A stretch of 64,000 nt of DNA from Parapedobacter soli (GCF_025460835.1 NZ_JAMXAY010000014.1:1-64000); one strand, 5' to 3'; numbered from the stretch's first letter, positions 43,183 through 52,554 are shown. Numbers and translations are program-made. Notes: generated by a model from the letters alone, not told the origin.

Positions 43183-46100
43183 ATGGAAAGAATTAGTAAT
43201 GGAGGTATAACAAAATCTTTTTTGTTTTTTTTATCGGTAGCCCTATTGTTTGGTAGCTACTCATGCAATAAGCGGAGTGGCAAACCGCGGCTTTTGGTGT
43301 TTAGTAAGACGGCGGCTTTTTACCACGAGTCTATCCCAGCCGGGAATGCTGCTTTGATTAAACTTGCCCATGAAAACGGCTATGATATCGATACGACTAC
43401 CAATGCCGAATGGTTTAATGAAGATACACTGGAGAACTATTCGGCTGTTATCTTTCTGAGTACAACTGGCGACGTCCTTAACCACTACCAAGAGGCTGCG
43501 TTTGAGCGGTATATTCAGGCGGGAGGTGGTTTTGTGGGCATCCACGCTGCATCGGATACCGAATATGATTGGGGATGGTTCGGCCGGCTTGTAGGCGGTT
43601 ATTTTAAAGGCCATCCGCATCCACAGGAAGCTACGTTCCATGTGGTGGATACCCTCCATCCGGCTACGGAAGGGCTCCCGGCTGCCTTTACTTACCACGA
43701 CGAATGGTACAACTTTAAGAAACTCAATCCTGACAACAATGTGTTGGTGACGATTGATGAAGGCAGTTATGAAGGGGGCGATAATGGTGCGGAGCACCCC
43801 ATGGTATGGTACCATGAATATGACGGTGGACGATCGTTTTACACAGCATTGGGACATTCCGTCGAGTCATTTAGTGACCCGCTGCACTTAAAGATGATAT
43901 TGGGAGGCATCAAGTATGCCGTTGGGAAGAACCTGAAGCTTAATTATAATAAGGCGAGAACCCAGCTGCCACCCAATCCACAGCGTTTTGTGAAAAGACA
44001 ACTTCTTACCGGGGAGCTTTTTGAGCCAACAGAGATGGCGATACTGCCGAATTATGATATCCTCGTCGCCCAACGCCGCGGTGAGCTGATGCTTTTCCAG
44101 CAGGATAGCCAAACCGTAAAACAAGTGGGCTTCCTCGACGTGTACCACCAATCGGGTGTGCCGAATGTAAATGCCGAGGAAGGATTTATGGGGCTGGCGC
44201 TAGACCCGGACTACGAGCAGAATAAGTTTCTTTACGCGTTTTATAGCCCGGTGGATACTTCCGTAAATCGGTTGTCGCGGTTTGTTTATGACGATGGTAA
44301 GCTTGATCTGGAATCGGAGCAGATCATTCTTCAATTTTATTCACAACGGCAAATCTGCTGCCACACGGGAGGTTCTATCGCTTTCGGGGGAGATGGGCTA
44401 CTCTACCTATCTACCGGCGATAATTCGACACCGTTTGACCAACCGACTCAGTATAAAAACCATGGCTTTGCGCCCCTTGATGGACGCCCGGGATACGAAC
44501 AGTATGACGTGCGTCGTTCTTCTGGGAACACCAATGACTTGCGGGGTAAAATCCTCCGTATTGACGTGCAGGCAGATGGCAGCTATAAAATACCTGAAGG
44601 CAACCTTTTCGCCGAAGGCACTGAAAAGACCCGCCCCGAGATATATGTGATGGGAAATCGGAACCCTTACCGAATTTCGGTCGACCAAAAAACGGGCTAC
44701 CTCTATTGGGGTGAGGTTGGTCCGGATGCGGCCAACGACAGTCTGGCGACACGAGGGCCGCGTGGTTACGATGAGGTAAACCAGGCCCGAAAAGCCGGGT
44801 TCTATGGATGGCCCTTTTTCATCGGTGATAATTATGCTTACCGGCCGTTTAACTATAATACGGGCGAATTTGGCGAACCTTTTGACCCGGCACATCCGGA
44901 AAACCACTCACCGAACAATACCGGTTTGCAGGTACTGCCTCCCGCGCAGCCTGCCTTTATCTGGTACCCGTATGCGGCGTCGCCGCAATTCCCCCAGGTG
45001 GGTACAGGTGGGCGTAATGCCATGGCTGGTCCGGTATACTATACCGATATGTTTCCCAAAGAGACCCGTTATCCGGAATACTACAATGGTAAACTGATCA
45101 TCTATGATTGGATCCGTGGGTGGATCAAAGCGGTAAGCCTATTGCCGAATGGTGATTTCGACAAGATGGAGCCTTTCGTGGAAGATGCGTCATTCGCCAA
45201 CCCAATTGATATGGAAGTGGGAAAAGACGGCAGGATTTACGTGCTGGAATACGGTAAAGGTTGGTTTGCCAAGAATGCCGATGCCGGTATCTCGCGGATC
45301 GACTATATCGCGGGAAACCTCCCGCCGCAAGTGGGCGATATCGAGATCGAAAAGCTCAATGGTGCCACACCGTTTACCGTGAAGGCGTCGGTTACGGCTA
45401 CCGATAATGAGGGTGATCGGCTCACATATACCTGGAAGATTGGCGATGTTAGCCAAGTAACTAATGAGCCGACACTCAGCTACACCCTGGAAGAACGGGG
45501 GGAATATGCTATCAGCGTGACGGTGTCTGACGGAAAAGGGCAGGCAGAAAGTAATCCAGTATTGGTTTACGCAGGTAACGACAACCCTGTGGTGAATATT
45601 GTGCTTACCAATACCACCGGCTTTTATACACCCGGAGAACATGTCGGTTACACAGTGGAGATAGATGACCACGGGCGGCCCATTGATACGGCGAATCTTG
45701 TGGTTGCTATTGACTATATCACTGGTTCGGACCTGGCGGGTGCCTCACTCGGCCACCAGCAAGTATCTGAGATTGTGTTGGGGCGTAGCTTGATGATGGC
45801 TTCCGACTGTCAATCGTGCCATAAGGTGGATGAGCCAAGTATTGGCCCTTCCTATATGCAGGTAGCTTCGCGGTACCGCAACCAGAAAGACGCTTCGCCT
45901 TACCTTACTGAAAAAATTATGAAAGGTGGCAGCGGCGTGTGGGGCGAAGTTGCTATGGCAGCACATCCCGACATGAAAGAAGCTGAAGCACGCCAGATTG
46001 TGCGTTGGATCATGTCGTTGGGAGATGATCAGGCGGGTAAGCAGAAATCGCTCCCGGCGACAGGTGCTATCATCGCGAAAAAGGCAAGTGAAGGCGATAA

Positions 46101-46209
46101 AGAAACCGTACTACGTATTCATGCACAATACACCAATGCGCCGGGCATGGGTATCAAGCCGCTTACCGGCTCGGAGACGGTGGATTTGAAACTGAAGACG
46201 GAGGAGTAG
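43183..46209 (+). CDS. ThuA / sugar-dehydrogenase propeller / PKD / cytochrome c fusion lipoprotein
   Basis: A 1008-residue lipoprotein (signal LLFGSYSC). Residues about 30-250 are a ThuA domain (LLVFSKTAAFYHESIP, GGGFVGIHAASDTEYDW, HPMVWYHEYDGGRSFYTALGH). Residues about 270-690 are a PQQ-type soluble glucose dehydrogenase-like propeller (GFMGLALDPDYEQNKFLY, CCHTGGSIAFGGDGLLYLSTGD, MGNRNPYRISVD). A PKD-like Ig domain follows (about 695-780) and a C-terminal cytochrome c with CQSCHKVDEPSIGPSY. ATG at 43183 is preferred over 43144 since it gives a compact signal peptide. It likely oxidises a sugar outside the cytosol with internal electron transfer. Confidence 0.87.
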   Translation: MERISNGGITKSFLFFLSVALLFGSYSCNKRSGKPRLLVFSKTAAFYHESIPAGNAALIKLAHENGYDIDTTTNAEWFNEDTLENYSAVIFLSTTGDVLNHYQEAAFERYIQAGGGFVGIHAASDTEYDWGWFGRLVGGYFKGHPHPQEATFHVVDTLHPATEGLPAAFTYHDEWYNFKKLNPDNNVLVTIDEGSYEGGDNGAEHPMVWYHEYDGGRSFYTALGHSVESFSDPLHLKMILGGIKYAVGKNLKLNYNKARTQLPPNPQRFVKRQLLTGELFEPTEMAILPNYDILVAQRRGELMLFQQDSQTVKQVGFLDVYHQSGVPNVNAEEGFMGLALDPDYEQNKFLYAFYSPVDTSVNRLSRFVYDDGKLDLESEQIILQFYSQRQICCHTGGSIAFGGDGLLYLSTGDNSTPFDQPTQYKNHGFAPLDGRPGYEQYDVRRSSGNTNDLRGKILRIDVQADGSYKIPEGNLFAEGTEKTRPEIYVMGNRNPYRISVDQKTGYLYWGEVGPDAANDSLATRGPRGYDEVNQARKAGFYGWPFFIGDNYAYRPFNYNTGEFGEPFDPAHPENHSPNNTGLQVLPPAQPAFIWYPYAASPQFPQVGTGGRNAMAGPVYYTDMFPKETRYPEYYNGKLIIYDWIRGWIKAVSLLPNGDFDKMEPFVEDASFANPIDMEVGKDGRIYVLEYGKGWFAKNADAGISRIDYIAGNLPPQVGDIEIEKLNGATPFTVKASVTATDNEGDRLTYTWKIGDVSQVTNEPTLSYTLEERGEYAISVTVSDGKGQAESNPVLVYAGNDNPVVNIVLTNTTGFYTPGEHVGYTVEIDDHGRPIDTANLVVAIDYITGSDLAGASLGHQQVSEIVLGRSLMMASDCQSCHKVDEPSIGPSYMQVASRYRNQKDASPYLTEKIMKGGSGVWGEVAMAAHPDMKEAEARQIVRWIMSLGDDQAGKQKSLPATGAIIAKKASEGDKETVLRIHAQYTNAPGMGIKPLTGSETVDLKLKTEE

Positions 46210-46212
46210 CTC

Positions 46213-47235
46213 ATGAAGAAAATAGGATTTTTATCTTTCGGGCATTGGTCTGACCACCCTGCATATAAAACCCGAACAGCAAGCGATACCCTGCTTCAAT
46301 CCATTGATTTAGCTGTTGCTGCCGAGGAAATCGGTTTGGATGGCGCATATTTCCGTGTACATCATTTTGCAGCGCAGCTGGGATCACCGTTCCCGTTGCT
46401 TTCGGCTATCGGTGCGAAAACAAGCAAAATAGAGATTGGAACAGGGGTAATCGATATGCGGTATGAGAATCCGATGTATATGGTCGAAGACTCCGGTGCG
46501 GCTGATTTGATTTCAGGAGGACGGCTGCAATTGGGAATCAGCAGGGGTTCGCCAGAGCAGGTAATCGATGGTTGGCGTTATTTCGGTTACGAGCTTGCCG
46601 AAGGGGAGAGTGATGCCGATATGGGGCGACGGAAGGCCTTGGAATATTTGGAGCTGTTAAAGGGAGTTGGCTTTGCCGAGCCAAATCCGTACCCGATGTT
46701 TCCGAATCCGCCAGGCCTTTTGCGATTGGAGCCGCATTCGGAGGGGTTGAGGGAGCGTATTTGGTGGGGGGCAGCTTCCAATGCAACAGCTGTTTGGGCT
46801 GCCGAGAACGGAATGCACCTCCAAAGCTCCACCCTGAAATACGACGAGAGCGGCAAGCCCTTCCATGTACAGCAAGCCGAGCAGATCAGGCTTTATAAAG
46901 AGGCCTGGAAGAATGCAGGGCATCAGCGTGAGCCACGGGTGTCGGTGAGCCGGTCTATTTTTGCGTTGGTAACTGACCAAGACCATTATTATTTTGGGCA
47001 AGAAGCCAATCGTGTCGATAAAATCGGATTTATCGAAAATAATAGGCGAGCGGTTTTCGGGAGAAGTTACGCTGCGGAACCCGATAAGCTCATTGAAGAA
47101 CTGGCCCGCGATGAAGCTATCCAGGAGGCTGATACGCTTCTTTTGACAATACCGAATACCTTAGGGGTTGAATACAATGTGCACGTACTGTCTTCTATTT
47201 TGGAGCACGTGGCACCCGGACTAGGCTGGCGTTGA
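46213..47235 (+). CDS. LLM-class flavin-dependent oxidoreductase
   Basis: A 340-residue TIM-barrel protein of the luciferase-like monooxygenase family, which uses reduced FMN (or F420 in actinobacteria). Family features: GLDGAYFRVHHFA, IEIGTGVIDMRYENPMYMVED, SGGRLQLGISRGSPEQV and IWWGAASNATAVWAAENGMH. No signal peptide. The ATG follows the stop of the fusion dehydrogenase after 3 bases, so the two are co-translated; why a flavin monooxygenase is paired with a periplasmic dehydrogenase is not clear. It converges on the DUF4397 genes with 19 bases between stops. Confidence 0.88.
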   Translation: MKKIGFLSFGHWSDHPAYKTRTASDTLLQSIDLAVAAEEIGLDGAYFRVHHFAAQLGSPFPLLSAIGAKTSKIEIGTGVIDMRYENPMYMVEDSGAADLISGGRLQLGISRGSPEQVIDGWRYFGYELAEGESDADMGRRKALEYLELLKGVGFAEPNPYPMFPNPPGLLRLEPHSEGLRERIWWGAASNATAVWAAENGMHLQSSTLKYDESGKPFHVQQAEQIRLYKEAWKNAGHQREPRVSVSRSIFALVTDQDHYYFGQEANRVDKIGFIENNRRAVFGRSYAAEPDKLIEELARDEAIQEADTLLLTIPNTLGVEYNVHVLSSILEHVAPGLGWR

Positions 47236-47254
47236 AGCGCTGTTGCGGAAGTTG

Positions 47255-47980
47255 CTAATTAACCCCGCGATGGCGAACGATGCCGATATAAAAGGGCGTC
47301 GAGTCATTTCCATTACCGGTTAGGAATATGGTCAGGTAGTCGCCGGGGTCTAATGCAACACCGGTTCGCCTTGCCAGCTGCCCTCCGTTTTCATCTCGCA
47401 CGGTTAATACGTGCGTACCTGTATTTGATGTCAAGATAAACTCCGCAGCACCCTGTCCGGTTTCGGATGTCTCGGTGGGCCTGTCTTGGAATGCTGGAAT
47501 AGGCTCTCCGGTAGCTATCTGAAGTGTCACGCGGTGTGGTGTTTCGGCCAAGTTGAAGAATCGCAAGCCAGCTATAGCGGTGGGGTCTTCCGTGCCGGCA
47601 GGCAATCGGTCGTCGGTAAGGAAATGCAGCGGTGCGGCTTCCGTGCCGAAAAGAAAAGATGTATAATATTTGTTCTCCTCTATTGTAAAAGCTGTATCCA
47701 CAAGCTGGGCCGACTCGTTGGACGAGATGATTTCCAGTCTGCAGTTTTCATGACTGGGTATCGCATAGAAGTCAATACCCCGGTAGCCTAAACCTTGGCC
47801 CAGTGACTGGAGGCCGAGTCCGACATCCACCCGATGGAGCACTGCCTCTGCTTCCAAAAATGAATTAACCACTGTTACCCCAGACCGGACATCCGGTGTC
47901 GGTTCTTCATCTTTTATGCATCCGGCGACTAATACCATGCCTGTAAACAGGGATAGACATACAATAAAATTGGCTTTCAT
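47255..47980 (-). CDS. DUF4397 domain lipoprotein
   Basis: A 241-residue lipoprotein (lipobox VAGC) with a DUF4397-type Ig-like fold, a common surface or periplasmic domain in Bacteroidota. Visible blocks: VTVVNSFLEAEAVLHRVDVG, a central LRFFNLAETPHRVTLQIATGEPIPAF and the end YLTIFLTGNGNDSTPFYIGIV. It is a paralogue of the next upstream gene. Start ATG at 47980 (MKANF) is preferred; a longer frame would run into the upstream gene. Function unknown. Confidence 0.8.
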   Translation of the reverse strand: MKANFIVCLSLFTGMVLVAGCIKDEEPTPDVRSGVTVVNSFLEAEAVLHRVDVGLGLQSLGQGLGYRGIDFYAIPSHENCRLEIISSNESAQLVDTAFTIEENKYYTSFLFGTEAAPLHFLTDDRLPAGTEDPTAIAGLRFFNLAETPHRVTLQIATGEPIPAFQDRPTETSETGQGAAEFILTSNTGTHVLTVRDENGGQLARRTGVALDPGDYLTIFLTGNGNDSTPFYIGIVRHRGVN

Positions 47981-48000
47981 CCACATTGTAGTTAATTGAC

Positions 48001-48723
48001 CTAATTGACCCATTGGTACACCCTGGCTACATAGAAAGTAGTTGGGTCGCGTTCATCGCCCGTTAAAAAGATGCTGACGTAACTGCCTGCAACCAAATCG
48101 ACCGGGTCGTTCCTCGTCGCCACGGTTTCGCCGTTTTCATCTACCACGCTGACTATATACGAGCCAGTAGCCACCGGGATAAAGCCTTCTCTTTCTTTTC
48201 CGGTCTGTGGTGTTTCCGTAGGCCGGTCGCTAAAGGCGGCTATCGGGGTAAGGTCACCGATATGCAGCGTAACGCGCCGGTCGGTATTCGCCAAGTTATA
48301 GAACCGCACAGCAGCGATAGCACTTGCGTCGTCTATGTCCTCAGGCACCCTGTCGTCTGTGATGAAGTGCCGGGGGTCGTCATGTGTGCCGTATACGAAG
48401 GATGAATAAAATACGCTGTCTTGCACGGTGATGGTCGTATCCACGAGCCTGTTATTTTCGTATGTTGAATAAAGCTCCAGCCGAGCCTCCCCGGGGTACA
48501 TGTATATTGGTGGAGTAGGACCGTAAGTCCGATAAAATAGCGGATTCAATACCGATATCGTATTGCGGTCAACATAATAATATACGGCATCAGTCTCGAT
48601 AAATGCGTTTATAAATGTTGCCCCTCCGACCTGCTTCGGCTGTGGGTCGGTCCCCTTTAAACAGCCCCCTAAAAACACGACCGTGGTTAATAGGGCAAAT
48701 ATCAAATTCAATCTTTTCATCAT
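48001..48723 (-). CDS. DUF4397 domain lipoprotein, paralogue
   Basis: A 240-residue lipoprotein (VFLGGC lipobox) with the same plan as its neighbour: ATFINAFIETDAVYYYVD, VRFYNLANTDRRVTLHIGDLTPIAAF and YVSIFLTGDERDPTTFYVARV. The shared DRPTE(T/S)xxTG-type loop (FSDRPTETPQTGK here, FQDRPTETSETGQ in the other) confirms tandem duplication. Both lie in one short operon downstream of the di-heme peroxidase gene. Function unknown. Confidence 0.8.
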   Translation of the reverse strand: MMKRLNLIFALLTTVVFLGGCLKGTDPQPKQVGGATFINAFIETDAVYYYVDRNTISVLNPLFYRTYGPTPPIYMYPGEARLELYSTYENNRLVDTTITVQDSVFYSSFVYGTHDDPRHFITDDRVPEDIDDASAIAAVRFYNLANTDRRVTLHIGDLTPIAAFSDRPTETPQTGKEREGFIPVATGSYIVSVVDENGETVATRNDPVDLVAGSYVSIFLTGDERDPTTFYVARVYQWVN

Positions 48724-48763
48724 ACCCTATCTAACGCATGGGAAAGAATAAATGCTACAGCGC

Positions 48764-49801
48764 TTATTCTTCAAATGGCGACTTTTTCACATCATCCGGA
48801 ATATCGGATGATAAACTGCCTAAAAACACAGTGAGGTCTGCTACTTGGTCGTCTGATAAGTCTACCCCCCGCTGCAGTTTTCCCATAATGCGGACGGCTT
48901 CGTCCAAGCTATCTACAGAGCCATCGTGGAAATAGGGCCAGGTATGCGTTACATTTCGCAGACCGGGAACCTTGAAAAAGTATTTCTCTGCTTCATTCTG
49001 GCTCACGTCAAACACACCCGCATCCACCTTTTCAGAACCGGTCTGTTTCCAGTAATCTTCAAAGAGTCCGAATTTCTGCAGCATTTGCCCTCCCAGTGCA
49101 ACCCCATTATGGCAAGTGATACAGCCCGCGGAAATAAAGGTTTGTAATCCGGCTTGCTCTTGTGCGGTCAATGCAGAGATATCGCCCTCTAAATATTTGT
49201 CAAATCGGCTTTCCGGCATCAGTGTTCGTTCAAAAGCGCCGATAGCGCGGGTGATGTTATCGAATGTAATAGCGTCGCTATCGCTTTTAAAAGCTGCAGG
49301 AAAGAGTTCTTGGTAGATTTCCACTTTTTTGAGGCGGTCTACCAGTTGCTGTTTGTCTTTGATGTTATGTTCAATGGGGTTCAGTATTGGTCCGGCAGCC
49401 TGCTCTTCCACATCAACAGCCCTGCCATCCCAGAACTGCATCTTGTGTAAAGCCGCATGGAAGACGGTGGGCGAATTTCTTGCTCCAACAGACTTATCGT
49501 CACCAAGTGAAAACTGGAGGTTGTCCACTCCGTAATTGCTTAAGCTATGGCATGAATTGCAACTGATGTTTCCTTCGCCTGATAACCTGGTGTCGAAAAA
49601 TAAATATTTGCCCAATTTTACCATGGCTGAATCAGGTCGGCTAACCGCGATGGCGGAGATGGGTTGGAAAAGGACCTGTGCTTGTGCCAATAAGTCAGCG
49701 GCAGCCTCGTCCGTGACGGCCGGCGATTTTTTCTGGCTGTTGTTCATGCAGCTGATCACAACGAAAAGGCCGATAGAGGTGATGGTTAATAACTTCTTCA
49801 T
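48764..49801 (-). CDS. Di-heme cytochrome c peroxidase lipoprotein
   Basis: A 345-residue lipoprotein (FVVISC lipobox) of the bacterial cytochrome c peroxidase/MauG family. Two haem sites, CNSCHSLSNYGVD near 82-86 and CITCHNGVALGG near 234-238, are separated by the usual domain linker; FWDGRAVDVEEQAAGPI and RNVTHTWPYFHDGSVDSL are the other conserved parts. It should reduce hydrogen peroxide with electrons from cytochromes, or act as a MauG-like oxidase. It likely heads the transcript that includes both DUF4397 genes, 40 bases downstream. Confidence 0.92.
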   Translation of the reverse strand: MKKLLTITSIGLFVVISCMNNSQKKSPAVTDEAAADLLAQAQVLFQPISAIAVSRPDSAMVKLGKYLFFDTRLSGEGNISCNSCHSLSNYGVDNLQFSLGDDKSVGARNSPTVFHAALHKMQFWDGRAVDVEEQAAGPILNPIEHNIKDKQQLVDRLKKVEIYQELFPAAFKSDSDAITFDNITRAIGAFERTLMPESRFDKYLEGDISALTAQEQAGLQTFISAGCITCHNGVALGGQMLQKFGLFEDYWKQTGSEKVDAGVFDVSQNEAEKYFFKVPGLRNVTHTWPYFHDGSVDSLDEAVRIMGKLQRGVDLSDDQVADLTVFLGSLSSDIPDDVKKSPFEE

Positions 49802-50011
49802 TTTTAAAATATTATTTTTTTATATCTGACATAATCCGGCTATTCTATATCGTAAACACCATAGCCGAGAGAATGTTTTTTGTATCCTCGCCACTTTTGT
49901 AATAGGCCACCCGAGTCTACTAAAATAAGTTGTACCCTGGAAAGTTTTTTCAGGTGCATTTTACGTAAATTATTGTAGCTTGCATCGTAATTGGAAATAA
50001 TTGGAGGTATT

Positions 50012-51067
50012 ATGAGCATATACACGGTGAAGGCTTTCGGGACCGCCGCGCCGGAGGCGGATTTAAAACAAATGACCATTGATCGCCGGACAGTGACGGC
50101 CAAGGACGTTGAAATAGACATTCTGTATTGTGGCGTATGCCATTCTGATTTGCACACCGCTCGCAATGAATGGGGTGGCACGGTGTATCCCAACGTTCCG
50201 GGGCATGAAATTGTCGGGCGCATTACCCATGTTGGTAGCGGGGTAACCAAATTCAACGTAGGTGATCTGGCGGGTGTAGGCTGCATGGTAGATAGCTGCC
50301 GCGAATGCGATAGTTGCAAAGGAGGGTTAGAACAGTATTGTGAAAAAGGTAATATCCAGACGTATAACGGGCATGACACACATTTGAACCGGCAAACCTT
50401 TGGTGGTTATTCCGAACGGGTGGTGGTAGATGAGGATTTCGTATTAAGGATACCCGACAAGCTGGATTTAGCCGCTACGGCTCCTTTGCTCTGCGCGGGC
50501 ATTACCACGTATTCACCGCTGCGGCGCTGGGATGTGGGCGCCGGGAAACGGGTGGGTGTCGTTGGCATCGGCGGCTTAGGGCATATGGGCGTAAAAATAG
50601 CAAAAGCGATGGGTGCTTACGTGGTGGTTTTCACCACATCACTTTCCAAAGTGGCGGACGCCAAGCGGTTGGGTGCTGATGAAGTTATACTGTCTACAGA
50701 CAACGAGCAAATGAGAACACATGCAAAAAGTCTGCATTTCATTCTAGACTGCGTATCGGCCCAACATGATATTAACGCATATTTAAAGTTGTTGAAAAGA
50801 GACGGTACGCTTACGCTCGTTGGTGCGCCCGAACTCCCGCTTCCGGTGTCGCCGTTCAGCCTGATTCCCGGGCGCCGGAGTTTAGCGGGCTCATTGATTG
50901 GCGGTATTGCCGAAACACAGGAGATGCTCGACTTCTGCGGGCGGCATAACATTGTTTCGGATGTCGAAGTAATTCGAATGCAAGACATCAATGAAGCGTT
51001 TGACCGTATGTTGAAGGGCGACGTGAAATATCGTTTTGTTATTGATATGGCGTCGTTGAAAGATTAA
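50012..51067 (+). CDS. Zinc-dependent alcohol/aldehyde dehydrogenase (CAD/YahK type)
   Basis: A 351-residue medium-chain dehydrogenase. The catalytic zinc ligands are Cys in YCGVCHSDLHTARNEWGG and His/Glu in VPGHEIVGRI; the structural zinc site is CRECDSCKGGLEQYC; the nucleotide motif is GVVGIGGLGHMGVKIAKAMG. This pattern fits cinnamyl-alcohol-type NADP(H)-dependent aldehyde reductases. ATG at 50012 is preceded four bases away by GGAGG, a strong Shine-Dalgarno site that is rare in Bacteroidota; an upstream TTG start at 49991 is rejected. It reads away from the peroxidase gene and stands alone; 51068-51312 downstream holds no gene that I can see. Confidence 0.92.
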   Translation: MSIYTVKAFGTAAPEADLKQMTIDRRTVTAKDVEIDILYCGVCHSDLHTARNEWGGTVYPNVPGHEIVGRITHVGSGVTKFNVGDLAGVGCMVDSCRECDSCKGGLEQYCEKGNIQTYNGHDTHLNRQTFGGYSERVVVDEDFVLRIPDKLDLAATAPLLCAGITTYSPLRRWDVGAGKRVGVVGIGGLGHMGVKIAKAMGAYVVVFTTSLSKVADAKRLGADEVILSTDNEQMRTHAKSLHFILDCVSAQHDINAYLKLLKRDGTLTLVGAPELPLPVSPFSLIPGRRSLAGSLIGGIAETQEMLDFCGRHNIVSDVEVIRMQDINEAFDRMLKGDVKYRFVIDMASLKD

Positions 51068-51312
51068 TTAATCCCCACCATATCCCAATCAGTTTCCCCT
51101 GGGTTAGACTCAAACCGGGTTAGGTAGGATGCTCGTTCGGGGCAGATTGACACCTTGGACTTATACTGGATTTAATATGTTTTTGTAGCGAAGTAGGTGT
51201 TAACCGGTCACGAAGCAGTTGTCCAGATGACGTTAACGAAATACGAACGGCGTATGTAACACGCGAAATTATAGGATGATTTTACCGGACAAGCGGTGGA
51301 TACGACGGGACG

Positions 51313-52044
51313 TCAATACCGGAAGCACTGCAATTCCCCGTCACTTCTGCTGCAGAGCAGGTAGCGTTGACCGTCGTCATATAATGGGCCGACGTAGGCC
51401 AATGGACCGCAATCGTGGGGCAGCGGTTCTGAAAGCGTATCGTCAGGCGGCTCGACATCGTTGGTTCGGTTAGTACGGCTACCCGCTTGCCGCTGGAGCA
51501 GTCTTCCACGGCCATCATACGATAGTCGCTGCCGGTCCGTTCCAACCTCGATGCGTACGGTCTTATCGTTGCTGGTCAATAGAGCGCCCTGCGTAGCCCG
51601 CTGTGGTAGTTTCAACGAGAAACCGGGCAGGGGATCTCCATCTGTATCGATGCGGTAAAGCCTTTCGGCCGTGGTAAATACCAGGCTCCGATCGGGTAGC
51701 TGGGAAATACTGTCCACGATTGGTCCCGGTAATTGTGCATTCCATAGTTTTTGTCCCGCTGGCGAAATGGCATGGAGGATATGGTAGGCATCTTGTACCA
51801 GGATGAAGCGGCCACTGTCACTATACAGGCGTACAGAAGGGGCTGTGATAGCCCTGACGTTGAGGTCGAATGTCCACAATGCGCCATAACTGGTTTGTGG
51901 TTCCTCCTCTGTTACAATGGTTTCTTCCGGTATATGCTCTGGTAGCTGTACAACATCTTTTTTAGCTAAATTTGAAAAATAGAAGTATGAAACGGCTATA
52001 ATAGTGACAAAAAGCACCGAGATAATAATGATCAGATTTCTCAT
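51313..52044 (-). CDS. Membrane-anchored propeller-like hypothetical protein
   Basis: A 243-residue protein with an N-terminal membrane helix (LIIIISVLFVTIIAVSYFYF) and an exported beta-rich domain. LWTFDLNVRAITAP, FILVQDAYHILHAISPAGQKLW and RLYRIDTDGDPLPGF look like PQQ-type propeller repeats and resemble the segment that follows the DUF3352-like part in larger Bacteroidota membrane proteins. Only about three repeats are present, fewer than a full propeller, so it may be a reduced or C-terminally shortened relative. The frame is clean. Function unknown. Confidence 0.6.
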   Translation of the reverse strand: MRNLIIIISVLFVTIIAVSYFYFSNLAKKDVVQLPEHIPEETIVTEEEPQTSYGALWTFDLNVRAITAPSVRLYSDSGRFILVQDAYHILHAISPAGQKLWNAQLPGPIVDSISQLPDRSLVFTTAERLYRIDTDGDPLPGFSLKLPQRATQGALLTSNDKTVRIEVGTDRQRLSYDGRGRLLQRQAGSRTNRTNDVEPPDDTLSEPLPHDCGPLAYVGPLYDDGQRYLLCSRSDGELQCFRY

Positions 52045-52050
52045 CTTTTA

Positions 52051-52081
52051 CAAATCTAACACAAAAAGTGCCAGTTTCCAA
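52051..52081 (-). promoter_or_regulatory. Promoter of the propeller-like gene, near-leaderless
   Basis: Minus strand TTGG (from 52081), 19 bases, TAGATTTG (52058-52051). The box ends 6 bases before the ATG at 52044, leaving almost no leader. Confidence 0.6.
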
Positions 52082-52083
52082 TC

Positions 52084-52114
52084 TTGCATATCAAACCAAT
52101 TATAATTAAGTTTG
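52084..52114 (+). promoter_or_regulatory. DUF423 gene promoter
   Basis: TTG (52084-52086), 20 bases, TAAGTTTG (52107-52114). It faces away from the neighbouring minus-strand promoter, the two sharing a 120-base divergent region; the leader to ATG 52165 is about 46 bases. Confidence 0.55.
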
Positions 52115-52164
52115 GCAAAATATTGCAATCGAAAGTTGGCCTTGAAAAAATCACAGACATACCG

Positions 52165-52554
52165 ATGAATAAACGAATTATTCTCACCGCATCATTCTTT
52201 GGCTTGGCAGCAGTGATACTGGGTGCCTTTGGGGCACACGGTCTGGAAGATAAAGTTAGCAACGATAGCCTTGAAGTGTGGAAAACGGCAGTGGATTATC
52301 AGTTTTATCATACGCTCGCCCTGTTGTTTCTAGCTACTTTCTCAAGAGCAAAAAACACCTATATTCGCTTTTCCTTCATTACTTTCACACTTGGGATTTT
52401 ACTATTCTCCGGTTCGTTGTATATACTGAGCACCCGTGCGATTACGGGCTTCGGAGCGGCTGCCATCCTGGGGCCTATTACACCCATAGGTGGATTGTGC
52501 TTTATTTTGGGATGGATAGGCTTGTTTGTAGCCACCATCAAGAATAAGGGGTAA
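52165..52554 (+). CDS. DUF423 family membrane protein
   Basis: A 129-residue inner-membrane protein with four hydrophobic helices. The conserved N-terminus AAVILGAFGAHGLEDKVS and the centre VDYQFYHTLALLFLA are diagnostic of DUF423 (YgdD-like), proteins of unknown function. ATG at 52165 (MNKRIIL) matches family starts; the longer frame from 52084 overlaps the promoter. priA begins 26 bases downstream and is probably co-transcribed. Confidence 0.9.
   Translation: MNKRIILTASFFGLAAVILGAFGAHGLEDKVSNDSLEVWKTAVDYQFYHTLALLFLATFSRAKNTYIRFSFITFTLGILLFSGSLYILSTRAITGFGAAAILGPITPIGGLCFILGWIGLFVATIKNKG

Noticed and set aside
43261-43857. 198-residue frame opposite the ThuA fusion gene
   Set aside because: Antisense shadow; the sense frame carries an unmistakable ThuA domain.
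49840-50379. 179-residue minus-strand frame over the alcohol dehydrogenase start
   Set aside because: Antisense to the zinc-site coding region and low-complexity; no start or promoter context.
51068-51312. Possible gene in the 245-base gap after the alcohol dehydrogenase
   Set aside because: Only short frames without family features; no promoter box or terminator seen.
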